A stretch of DNA of 64,000 nucleotides from PALSA-270 sp963770915 (GTDB lineage: Bacteria > Acidobacteriota > Terriglobia > Terriglobales > Acidobacteriaceae): positions 930,001-994,000 of the forward strand of contig CAVYRG010000001.1 in the NCBI GenBank assembly GCA_963770915.1, written 5' to 3'. Below are positions 44,667 through 52,528 of this stretch, one piece after another (position 1 is the first letter of the stretch; every line of letters starts with the position of its first letter). The position numbers and the translations under genes were made by a program. The notes beneath the pieces were generated by a model that saw only the letters and a list, made by a program, of their open reading frames with translations, searched no databases and was not told the DNA's origin.

Positions 44667-47006
44667 ATGAGAACGATCAAGGGCGTCATTTGCGGAACGG
44701 TGTTGGGGTTATGTTTGATGGCGGCGCCGGTTTGGGGGCAGGATCAAACGCAGGCAGCGCCCACTCCGCCGCAGGACCAGCAACAAGTTCAGGCGCCCGA
44801 TGCACAGGCTACGCAGCCGCCGGCTTCTGAGGCGCAACCCGCGCTGCCTCCGGCGCCAGAAGATGAATCGGCGAACCAATCCTCCACGCAAGCCGATGCG
44901 CCGGATCGCGTAGCCCGTTTGCAGTACATGTCGGGCTCAGTCTCGATTCAGCCGCAGGGCACGGGCGATTGGGTGACAGGCGTGATCAACCGTCCGCTGA
45001 CGAATTCCGACAACGTGTGGACCGACAAAGACTCGCGCGCCGAACTCAGCGTAGGCGATGGCATTCTGCGCATGGGCGATGAAAGCAGCCTGACGCTAAC
45101 CAACGTCGGCGACAATACGGTGCAGGTGGAATTGCACCAGGGAGAATTGAACCTGCGCGTGCTTCGCTTGGTGGACGGCGAAGTGTTCGAAGTGGATACG
45201 CCGAATATGGCGTTCACAGTGCAGAAGACGGGCGAATACCGCTTTGACGTCGATCCCGACGGAGACCTAAGCAAGGTCACGGTTTGGAAGGGCGAAGGCG
45301 ATGCCACCGGAAACGGGCCCTCGGTTCGGGTGAAAGGGCAAGAACAGGCAAGCTTTACCGGGGGCACTTCCCTGCAGCATCAGATTTCGCCGGCTCCCGG
45401 AAACGACGCCTTCGATGATTGGTGCCGCGTGCGCGACGAGCGTGAGGATCATTCCGTCTCAGCGCAATACGTGGCTCCAGGCACCATAGGGGCCGAGGAT
45501 CTGGACGAATACGGCAGCTGGCGGAATGAGGAGCCTTACGGCGCAGTATGGGTGCCAACCAGCGTCGCGCCGGGATGGGCCCCCTATACGTTTGGGCACT
45601 GGGTTTGGATCAGCCCCTGGGGATGGACCTGGGTAGATGACGAGCCATGGGGCTTCGCTCCCTTCCACTATGGGCGCTGGGTCTACGGCGGCGGCTTCTG
45701 GGGCTGGGCGCCAGGACCGATTTACGACCGGCCGTTCTATGCTCCCGCTCTGGTGGCGTGGTTTGGCGGGCCGGGTTGGGGAGCAGGTTTCGGATTCGGC
45801 TTTGGCGGCGGCGTTGGATGGTGCCCGCTGGGTTGGGGCGAGCCTTTCTTCCCCTGGTATCGCGGAAGCTGGGGATACTTCAACCGGATCAACGTCTACA
45901 ACACGCGGATTTACAACGTCGACCGCTTCCATGGCTTCTATCATCACGGTGGGTTCGAGGGCGCATCATTCCGCTACGCGAACCTGCGGTCGCCGGGAGG
46001 AGCTATCGCGGTCCCGCGGCGCACGCTGACAAGCTCGCTGTCGGTTCACGGAACGGCGATTCGGGTTCCGGCGAATGAGTTCTCCCGCGCCTCTCTGGGC
46101 GGCCGCATGCCGGTTGGACCTACTCGGGAAAGCCGACTGGGCATGGGAGCGAACCGGGCGAGGGCGATGGCGCCTTCGCGTTCGTTCTCGCGGCCGGTAG
46201 TTTCAAGACTGGCGCCAGCAGTAGGTGCCCGTGGCGAGGCGAGAGGATCGGCGAGCTTAGCGGCTCGTCCCTCGGAAGGACGGTTTGGCAATAGCTCAGC
46301 ATCGGGACGGTCTGTGCCGCGGCCGCCGCAGAGCTTTGGGCGCGGAAACACGGCAACCGCACGCAATTATCCTTCGGGAGTTGCCGGGAACCGCTCTTAC
46401 GCTTCGGCCGGGTCTTCGCACTACGTGCCACGGCCTCCGGCGAGTTCTCGGATGGGCTCCGATAATCGCTCATACCAGCCTCGTTCCACCCCGCAAATGG
46501 GATCGCAGCGGCGCGGATCGAGCGGTGGCGGTTACGCCCGACCGACCGAGCGTAGCGCTCCGCGTTCATCGCCTGACTCGGGTCATGGCCGCAGCTGGAA
46601 CTACGTGCCACGGCCGAGTGGAACGGTAAGGCCGGATACCTCTACGTATAGCTCGAACGGCTACCGCGGCGGTTACTCCGCGCCGCAGTCGCGAAGCTAC
46701 TCGGAAGGCAATCCCCGGTCGTACGGGCAATCGCGAAGCTACAGCGCGCCGAACTATGGCTATCGCAATTCGCCGTCACCCCGCAGCTACTCGGCGCCTC
46801 AGCAGCGGAGTTATTCTGCACCGTCGTATCGCAGCTACTCCGCTCCCTCCTCCCGAAGCTATTCGGCGCCGACGCAGCGCAGTTACTCGGCACCGCGCAG
46901 CTATTCCGCCCCGTCGTATCGCGGAGGCGGCGGTGGTGGATCGTCCCACGGCTCGTCGGGATATTCCCACGGTGGAGGAGGCGGCGGACGCGGTGGACGC
47001 CGGTAA
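44667..47006 (+). CDS. Exported FecR-domain protein with DUF6600-like region and RSYSAP repeats
   Basis: 779 residues. Signal peptide (VLGLCLMAAPVWGQ), a Gln/Pro-rich linker, then a FecR-type domain (about 80-200: LSVGDGILRMGDESSLTLTN, VEVDTPNMAFTV-like FEVDTPNMAFTVQ). A Trp/Tyr-rich region (about 255-365, GSWRNEEPYGAVWVP, PYTFGHWVWISPWGWTWVDD) resembles DUF6600. The last ~330 residues are Arg/Ser/Pro/Tyr-rich, including about ten RSYSAP or RSYSAPxx units (about 640-740), ending in a Gly/His/Arg tail. A secreted or surface protein; no catalytic motif. The 204-base leader at 44463-44666 contains several possible hairpins. Confidence 0.85.
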   Translation: MRTIKGVICGTVLGLCLMAAPVWGQDQTQAAPTPPQDQQQVQAPDAQATQPPASEAQPALPPAPEDESANQSSTQADAPDRVARLQYMSGSVSIQPQGTGDWVTGVINRPLTNSDNVWTDKDSRAELSVGDGILRMGDESSLTLTNVGDNTVQVELHQGELNLRVLRLVDGEVFEVDTPNMAFTVQKTGEYRFDVDPDGDLSKVTVWKGEGDATGNGPSVRVKGQEQASFTGGTSLQHQISPAPGNDAFDDWCRVRDEREDHSVSAQYVAPGTIGAEDLDEYGSWRNEEPYGAVWVPTSVAPGWAPYTFGHWVWISPWGWTWVDDEPWGFAPFHYGRWVYGGGFWGWAPGPIYDRPFYAPALVAWFGGPGWGAGFGFGFGGGVGWCPLGWGEPFFPWYRGSWGYFNRINVYNTRIYNVDRFHGFYHHGGFEGASFRYANLRSPGGAIAVPRRTLTSSLSVHGTAIRVPANEFSRASLGGRMPVGPTRESRLGMGANRARAMAPSRSFSRPVVSRLAPAVGARGEARGSASLAARPSEGRFGNSSASGRSVPRPPQSFGRGNTATARNYPSGVAGNRSYASAGSSHYVPRPPASSRMGSDNRSYQPRSTPQMGSQRRGSSGGGYARPTERSAPRSSPDSGHGRSWNYVPRPSGTVRPDTSTYSSNGYRGGYSAPQSRSYSEGNPRSYGQSRSYSAPNYGYRNSPSPRSYSAPQQRSYSAPSYRSYSAPSSRSYSAPTQRSYSAPRSYSAPSYRGGGGGGSSHGSSGYSHGGGGGGRGGRR

Positions 47007-47030
47007 GACTCGAAACCAGACCCCAAACAA

Positions 47031-47056
47031 AAACGCCGCCCTTCGGGGCGGCGTTT
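47031..47056. terminator. Shared bidirectional terminator hairpin
   Basis: AAACGCCGCCC-TTCG-GGGCGGCGTTT, an 11-bp stem with a cUUCGg loop between two converging genes (stops at 47006 and 47074). The T-run lies mainly on the minus strand (TTTTTGTTT). Confidence 0.9.
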
Positions 47057-47073
47057 GGTCTTTGGACAGAAAC

Positions 47074-47934
47074 TCAGCCAGTAGCCGCTTCGCTTTCCTT
47101 CTTCTTCACCTTGACCGCTGTGATTTTGGCAAACCCCTCCTCAAACGAGGGCGCCCGCAGTTTTGCGGCCATGCGGCGCATGACGTCTTCCGGAACCACC
47201 CGCTCCCGGCGCTGGTTCCGCTCCAGGCAGACTTCAACCGGCACATCGAAGAAAACAGCGTGCACTTCATAGCCGTAATCGTGCGCCAGCTTGATCCAAT
47301 TGTGGCGCTCCTGCGGCGTCAAATTGGTGGCATCGACGTAGTTCAGCGGACGCCGCGCAATCAGCCGCGCCTTCAGCATGGACCGCAGGTTGGAAAAGAC
47401 GAGGTCCTGGAAACGCTGCTCGGTGGGGTCGTCGAAAAGAATGGCGCGCAGCAGGTCGCTGGATAGCGGAGTAATGTTGTGGCGTTTGAACCAGGCGCTT
47501 TTGCCCGAGCCAGGCAGTCCGATGGCCAGCACGACCGCGCCCTTGGGAGCGGAGGGCGGGGTGGGTACGCTTGCCGGGGGAGCGGCATGGGAAACCGGTT
47601 GATTTTGCCTGGGAGCCTGGGACTGGCCCTGGCCCTGGCGGCCACGGCCGCGGCCTCCCCGGCCCCGCCGACGGCGGCGGCTGCGAACCCCGTCTACGGA
47701 GCCCGGAGTTTGAACTCCTGGGGTAGCTGACGCCTCTTCGGCTACCGCAGGGGATGTCTCCGGCTCGGGCGCTGACGGCTCAGCCTGAGTAGCTCCCCTT
47801 TTCGGCTGGGACGGAGCCTCGGATGCCTCGGCATCAAAATACTTCGGCTGCAGCGGGGTGGGGGCGGCTTCGGCGGGAGCTTTCTCAGGGGCCTTCTTGC
47901 GGCGCTTTAGCCGCTCGCTCATCCATTTACGCAT
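47074..47934 (-). CDS. P-loop kinase-like protein with basic Arg/Gly-rich N-terminal region
   Basis: 286 residues from the ATG at 47934; a longer TTG start is less likely. The C-terminal ~150 residues form an AAA/T4-polynucleotide-kinase-like P-loop domain: VVLAIGLPGSGKSAWFKRH (Walker A), SSDLLRAILFDD, LNYVDATNLTPQERHNWIKLA and VFFDVPVEVCLERNQRR, the same layout as small-molecule/RNA kinases. The N-terminal ~130 residues are Ala/Pro- and Lys/Arg-rich and end in a dense Arg/Gly/Gln stretch (RSRRRRRGRGGRGRGRQG) of RGG-like character. Such linkers bind nucleic acid. The substrate could be RNA, but this is not shown. Confidence 0.8.
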   Translation of the reverse strand: MRKWMSERLKRRKKAPEKAPAEAAPTPLQPKYFDAEASEAPSQPKRGATQAEPSAPEPETSPAVAEEASATPGVQTPGSVDGVRSRRRRRGRGGRGRGRQGQGQSQAPRQNQPVSHAAPPASVPTPPSAPKGAVVLAIGLPGSGKSAWFKRHNITPLSSDLLRAILFDDPTEQRFQDLVFSNLRSMLKARLIARRPLNYVDATNLTPQERHNWIKLAHDYGYEVHAVFFDVPVEVCLERNQRRERVVPEDVMRRMAAKLRAPSFEEGFAKITAVKVKKKESEAATG

Positions 47935-48115
47935 GCTTGGCTTGTAACACAGGGATGGGTGTGCGGGCAATGTCGCGGGGTGGGAAGGTACCTTGCGTGG
48001 CAGTGGCTACCGGGGAAAGATAACGTGGGGACAGCGGCCGCCGGCTGTCCCGACGCAGTTTTTCAGCAGCAGATGACGGTCCCTACCCACTGCCCGCTTT
48101 CAGTAGAATGTTTCC

Positions 48116-48469
48116 ATGCCTATCCCGCCAGAACTTGAGGGCAAGAACTACGTTTCGCTCACTACCTTTCGCAAAACCGGGGCGGCAGTCGCCACGCCGG
48201 TGTGGTTCGGCGAAGAAGACGGCAAACTCTACGTCATGACCCGCAGTGATTCCGGCAAGTACAAGCGCCTGCGCAACAATCCAGAGGTCAAGGTCGCTCC
48301 CTGCACGATGCGCGGCAAAGTCACCGGGCCGGAGTTCGCCGGAACCGCGCGCCTTCTGCCGCAGGAAGAATTCCCTCGGGCAAAACAGGCCGTGCGCCGC
48401 AAGTACTGGATGGCCCGGCTTCCCTTCTGGAGCAAAGAGAATATCTACGTGGAAATCGCCGTCGCATAA
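48116..48469 (+). CDS. PPOX-class oxidoreductase, F420-dependent-like
   Basis: 117 residues. Split-barrel flavin/F420-binding fold: GKNYVSLTTFRKTGAAVATPVWFGEEDGKLYVMTR, SGKYKRLRNNPEVKVAPCTMRGK, and YWMARLPFW. The N-terminal PVWF..DG and the KRLRNNP motif are usual in PPOX-class F420-dependent enzymes. The enzyme is a small cytoplasmic flavin/deazaflavin reductase; substrate unknown. Only a weak ribosome-binding site is visible. The following gap leads to the glycolytic promoter. Confidence 0.85.
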   Translation: MPIPPELEGKNYVSLTTFRKTGAAVATPVWFGEEDGKLYVMTRSDSGKYKRLRNNPEVKVAPCTMRGKVTGPEFAGTARLLPQEEFPRAKQAVRRKYWMARLPFWSKENIYVEIAVA

Positions 48470-48539
48470 CGGATTGCGGTGGCAAAGGATGTGCGAGCGG
48501 ACGCACCCGGCAACGTGATCCGCGTCACAATCCGGCCAT

Positions 48540-48569
48540 TTGCCGCCACGTATATTCGCCTGTTAAGAT
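48540..48569 (+). promoter_or_regulatory. Candidate promoter of the glycolytic operon
   Basis: TTGCCG (48540-48545) and TAAGAT (48564-48569), 18 bases apart, end 63 bases before the gap start codon. Confidence 0.4.
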
Positions 48570-48632
48570 TTTGAGTTCCGTTTAGCATTGCAGTCGCAAT
48601 ATTGTGTCCTCATCTTCTCTCTCGGAGGCAAC

Positions 48633-49643
48633 ATGGCAATTAAAGTAGGCATTAACGGGTTCGGACGCATTGGCCGCAATGTGATGCGCGCTTCGCTCAA
48701 CGATCCCAACCTCGAATTTGTTGCTGTCAACGATCTTACCGATCCCAAAACGCTGGCCCACCTGCTGAAGTACGACTCTGTTCTTGGCAATCTGTCGAAC
48801 AAAGTCACGGCCGGCGCCGATAGCATCACGGTCGATAACAAGACGTTCAAGGTTTTCAAGGAGAAGGATCCAGCAGCGCTGCCCTGGGAGTCCGTAGGCG
48901 CGCAGATCGTAATCGAATCGACCGGCCGCTTCACCAACGCCGAAGACGCCAAAAAGCACATGCGCGGGCCGGTGAAGAAGGTCATCATTTCCGCCCCCGC
49001 CAAGAATGAAGACATCACGCTGGTGCTGGGCGTGAATCACGACAAATACGATCCCAAGAAGCATCACATCATTTCCAACGCTTCGTGCACCACGAATTGC
49101 CTGGCTCCGATTGCAAAGGTCATCAATGATGAATTCAAGATCGTGAGCGGTACCATGACCACGATCCACTCCTACACCAATGATCAGGTGATTCTGGATT
49201 TCCCGCACAAGGACCTGCGGCGGGCACGAGCCGCGGCCCTATCCATGATCCCGACCACCACGGGCGCGGCGAAGGCCTTAAAACTCGTCGTCCCAGAATT
49301 AGCCGGCAAGCTCGACGGCTTCTCCATGCGGGTGCCCACGCCGAACGTTTCGGTCGTGGATCTGGTGTGCTGGGTCGAGAAAAAGACGACGAAGGAGGAA
49401 GTGAACGCCGCGCTGAAGAAGGCCTCCGAGTCGGGTCCGCTGAAGGGCTATCTCGGCTACGAGGAAGAAGAGCTGGTGTCGATGGATTTCCGCGGCGATG
49501 GCCGTTCTTCGATCGTCGATGCGCCGATGACTCTGGTGGTAGGCGGCAACTGCGTGAAGGTCATCTCGTGGTACGACAACGAATGGGGCTATTCCAGCCG
49601 CGTTCGCGACCTGATCAACTATCTCGCCAGCAAAGGACTATAA
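48633..49643 (+). CDS. gap: Glyceraldehyde-3-phosphate dehydrogenase, type I
   Basis: 336 residues from the ATG at 48633 with CGGAGG upstream. Oxidises glyceraldehyde-3-phosphate to 1,3-bisphosphoglycerate with NAD(P)+ in glycolysis. Motifs: N-terminal Rossmann VGINGFGRIGRNV, active-site SNASCTTNCLAP with Cys152, His179 in TTIHSYT, ending WYDNEWGYSSRVRDL. First gene of a run gap-pgk-macro-tpiA. Confidence 0.98.
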   Translation: MAIKVGINGFGRIGRNVMRASLNDPNLEFVAVNDLTDPKTLAHLLKYDSVLGNLSNKVTAGADSITVDNKTFKVFKEKDPAALPWESVGAQIVIESTGRFTNAEDAKKHMRGPVKKVIISAPAKNEDITLVLGVNHDKYDPKKHHIISNASCTTNCLAPIAKVINDEFKIVSGTMTTIHSYTNDQVILDFPHKDLRRARAAALSMIPTTTGAAKALKLVVPELAGKLDGFSMRVPTPNVSVVDLVCWVEKKTTKEEVNAALKKASESGPLKGYLGYEEEELVSMDFRGDGRSSIVDAPMTLVVGGNCVKVISWYDNEWGYSSRVRDLINYLASKGL

Positions 49644-49714
49644 CCCGTAGCGCGGGCATCGCTGATGGCGGGGGTCACTCCCCCGCCGGCGCTGCCCTTC
49701 AACGGAATCCAGCC

Positions 49715-50926
49715 ATGGCAAAACTCTCGATTCGTGACCTTCCGCTCAACGACCATCATGTATTCATGCGGGTAGACTTCAATGTCCCGCTCGAGGACGG
49801 GCGGGTGATGGACGACACCCGTATACGCGAAACCCTGCCCACCATCGAATATGCGCTGCGGCATGGCGCGCGTCTCATTCTGGCGGCGCACCTTGGGCGT
49901 CCCAAAGGCAAGCCTAACCCAAAGATGAGTCTCAAGCCGGTGGCCGAGCGGCTGCGCATGCTGCTCGATAAAGAACTGGCGCGCGGCGAAAATGTCGGGT
50001 TCTGCCCGGAGTGCGTGGGCCCCGAAGCCTCCGAAATGGCTGGCAAGCTGGAAAAAGGCCAGACTTTGCTGCTGGAAAACCTTCGCTTCCACGCTGAGGA
50101 AGAGGCCAACGACGAGAAGTTTTCCAAGCAACTCGCCAGCCTGGCGCAGTTTTACGTAAACGACGCTTTCGGCACCGCGCACCGCGCACACGCTTCGACA
50201 GTGGGCATTACCAAGTTTGTGCAGAAATCCGCCGCTGGCCTGCTCATGGAAAAAGAACTCACTTACCTGGGCAAGGCGCTGGAGCATCCGGAACGGCCGT
50301 TTGTCGCGATTCTGGGCGGGGCCAAGGTGAGCGACAAGATCGGCGTGATCCAAAACCTCATGGACAAAGTCGACGCTCTCATCATCGGCGGCGGCATGGC
50401 TTACACCTTCCTGAAAGCCCAGGGCGAGGAAGTCGGCAAGTCGCTGCTGGAGGCAGACAAGATCGAGCTGGCGCGCAAGCTGCTGAGCGACGCCAAAGCC
50501 CGCAAGCTGAAGTTCCTGCTTCCGGTGGACCACGTGATTTCCGATAAACTCGACGGCACCGGCCCGATCAAAACCATCAGCGCCAGCGAGCCGATTCCGG
50601 CCGATATGATGGCGCTGGATATTGGTCCAAAGACGGTGGAGTTGTTCTCGGAAGAGATTTCCCGCGCCCGCACCATCGTTTGGAATGGCCCCATGGGCGT
50701 TTTCGAAACTGCGGCGTTCGCGAAGGGAACATTCAAGATCGCGCAGGCGGTGGCCGATAACGCGGGCGCGACTTCGATCGTCGGCGGCGGCGATTCGGTT
50801 TCCGCGGTGCATAAATCGGGAGTTTCCGGGAAGATTACGCACATCTCCACCGGAGGTGGCGCGTCGCTGGAGTTTCTGGAAGGGAAAGTGTTGCCGGGCG
50901 TGGCCGCGCTGACCGATAAGCGCTAA
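49715..50926 (+). CDS. pgk: Phosphoglycerate kinase
   Basis: 403 residues from the ATG at 49715, the family start (MAKLSIRDLPLNDHHVFMRVDFN). Transfers a phosphate from 1,3-bisphosphoglycerate to ADP. Motifs: RVDFNVPLEDGR, AAHLGRPKGKPNPKMSLKPV, LENLRFHAEEE, GGAKVSDKIGVIQNL, VWNGPMGVFE, and the nucleotide-binding GGGDSVSAV near the C-terminus. Follows gap by 71 bases and is probably co-transcribed. Confidence 0.98.
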   Translation: MAKLSIRDLPLNDHHVFMRVDFNVPLEDGRVMDDTRIRETLPTIEYALRHGARLILAAHLGRPKGKPNPKMSLKPVAERLRMLLDKELARGENVGFCPECVGPEASEMAGKLEKGQTLLLENLRFHAEEEANDEKFSKQLASLAQFYVNDAFGTAHRAHASTVGITKFVQKSAAGLLMEKELTYLGKALEHPERPFVAILGGAKVSDKIGVIQNLMDKVDALIIGGGMAYTFLKAQGEEVGKSLLEADKIELARKLLSDAKARKLKFLLPVDHVISDKLDGTGPIKTISASEPIPADMMALDIGPKTVELFSEEISRARTIVWNGPMGVFETAAFAKGTFKIAQAVADNAGATSIVGGGDSVSAVHKSGVSGKITHISTGGGASLEFLEGKVLPGVAALTDKR

Positions 50927-50944
50927 CCCGGCTCAGGATGCAGA

Positions 50945-51556
50945 GTGGCTAGCTTCGTCATCCGGCTTTTTCGCGACTCTGGCAGAACCATAGAATTCCA
51001 CGGTCCCGCCGATATTACCCAGGAAACGACCGAGGCGATCGTAAACGCGGCCAATTCGTATCTGATGGGAGGCGGGGGCGTAGATGGGGCGATCCATGAA
51101 GCCGGAGGACCGGCGATTTTGGCGGAGTGCTGCCGCATCGTTGCCGAGCACGGGCATTTGCCCGCCGGGCAGGCGGTGATCACGACGGGAGGAATGCTGG
51201 CGGCCCGTTTCGTGATTCACACCGTGGGACCGGTTTACCGCGGCGGCGCCAGCGGAGAGCCACAGACGCTGGCAAATTGCTACCGCGAGTCGCTCCGATT
51301 GGCGCAAGAGCGTGGCATCCGGTCGTTGGCATTTCCGTCGATCTCGACCGGTGCGTTTGGCTATCCGCTGCAGGAAGCTGCAGAAATCGCCGTCGAAGCG
51401 GTGATTGCGGGCATGGTAACCTTCGGCCAGGTGCAAAGGGTTCGCTTCGCGCTTTTCGATACGGCGACGTTGAAAGCCTACGCCAGAGCCGCAGAGAAGC
51501 TGGTACAGCGTCACACAGAGCATTCATACCTCGGAATGGAAAAGGAATCGCGATGA
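50945..51556 (+). CDS. Macro-domain protein (predicted ADP-ribose/O-acetyl-ADP-ribose hydrolase)
   Basis: 203 residues from a GTG at 50945 with AGGA upstream. Complete macro domain: EAIVNAANSYLMGGGGVDGAI (Asn34, Asn37 and Asp47 at the ADP-ribose site), AVITTGGMLAARFVIHTVGP, and FPSISTGAFGYP with the phosphate-binding loop. Bacterial members hydrolyse O-acetyl-ADP-ribose or remove ADP-ribose from targets. It lies 18 bases after pgk, and its stop overlaps the tpiA start by ATGA, so it is an integral member of the glycolytic transcript. Why a macro domain sits there is not known. Confidence 0.9.
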   Translation: MASFVIRLFRDSGRTIEFHGPADITQETTEAIVNAANSYLMGGGGVDGAIHEAGGPAILAECCRIVAEHGHLPAGQAVITTGGMLAARFVIHTVGPVYRGGASGEPQTLANCYRESLRLAQERGIRSLAFPSISTGAFGYPLQEAAEIAVEAVIAGMVTFGQVQRVRFALFDTATLKAYARAAEKLVQRHTEHSYLGMEKESR

Positions 51557-52302
51557 GAAAGAAAGTGCTGGCCGCCAACTGGAAGATGTACAAGAATCCC
51601 GCTCAAACCGAGGTATTTTTCCGCGATTTTTTGCCCCTGGTCGCTGGCCATACGCGGGATGAAATTGTGGTTTGCCCGCCGTACACGGATCTATGTGTTG
51701 CCGTCGAAGCCGTGAAAGGGACTTCGGTGGCCATTGGGGGCCAGGATTTGCACTGGGAAAAAGAAGGCGCTTACACCGGCGAAATTTGTCCCAGCATGCT
51801 GCTCGATGCCGGCTGCACTCATGTGATTGTCGGCCACTCCGAACGGCGGCAATATTTCGGCGAGACTGATGACGTCGTCAACTTCAAGCTGAAAGCCTCG
51901 CTGGAAGCGGGCTTGACGCCCATCGTCTGCGTGGGCGAGGTGCTGGAGGAGCGCGAGGCGAATCTCACCGAGGACGTGCTGCGCCGCCAGTGCCTGCGCG
52001 CCTTCCACGCCATCTCAGCCAAGAAAGCGGCCAAGCTGATCGTCGCTTACGAGCCGGTTTGGGCGATCGGCACCGGCAAAACCGCCACGCCGCAACTTGC
52101 CGCCGAAGCTCACTTGCTCATCCGCGGCGAAGCGGCCAAAGCCTTTGGCGAAGAATTCGCCGCCAATCTGCGCATCCTCTACGGCGGCTCGGTCAAGCCG
52201 GAAAACGTGAAGGCGCTGATGGCGGAGGCGGAAATCGACGGCGCCCTGGTCGGCGGTGCCAGCCTGGACCCCAAGTCGTTCTCTATGATTGTGAAGTACT
52301 AG
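51553..52302 (+). CDS. tpiA: Triosephosphate isomerase
   Basis: 249 residues, ATG at 51553 overlapping the macro-domain stop (ATGA). Interconverts dihydroxyacetone phosphate and glyceraldehyde-3-phosphate. All catalytic residues are visible: Lys11 in ANWKMYK, His95 in VGHSERRQYFGE, Glu167 in YEPVWAIGTGK; the phosphate loop is YGGSVKPEN. Ends the gap-pgk-macro-tpiA unit. A pair of inverted repeats follows. Confidence 0.98.
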   Translation: MRKKVLAANWKMYKNPAQTEVFFRDFLPLVAGHTRDEIVVCPPYTDLCVAVEAVKGTSVAIGGQDLHWEKEGAYTGEICPSMLLDAGCTHVIVGHSERRQYFGETDDVVNFKLKASLEAGLTPIVCVGEVLEEREANLTEDVLRRQCLRAFHAISAKKAAKLIVAYEPVWAIGTGKTATPQLAAEAHLLIRGEAAKAFGEEFAANLRILYGGSVKPENVKALMAEAEIDGALVGGASLDPKSFSMIVKY

Positions 52303-52312
52303 GAATATTAAA

Positions 52313-52416
52313 TGTGGGGCGGACACTCCTGTCCGCCGCCTTTTCGTTTCCCTTGTTTCATGGTGGTTCTTAGCACAAAAACCAACGGCAGCGGACAGGA
52401 GTGTCCCGCTCTACAC
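52313..52416. repeat. Inverted pair of GGCGGACAGGAGTGTCC-type repeats after tpiA
   Basis: GTGGGGCGGACACTCCTGTC (52313-52332, continuing CGCCGCC) and its reverse-oriented partner GCGGACAGGAGTGTCCCGCT (52391-52410) form arms of about 25 bases with ~50 bases between. It can form a large hairpin and may end the glycolytic transcript. Confidence 0.65.
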
Positions 52417-52528
52417 AGTTCGTTTGCAAAATCTTTCCCTTAGTGCATAATCAAGCGGTTTCCTCCCGTTGCGCTCGGCCAATCGGGCTCTGATCATCCA
52501 CATTGCGAATCGACACCAAGGAGGAACC

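Noticed and set aside
46620..46930. CRISPR array or DNA repeat array
   Set aside because: The repeated unit encodes RSYSAP inside a coding frame, with degenerate codons and no spacers; it is a protein repeat.
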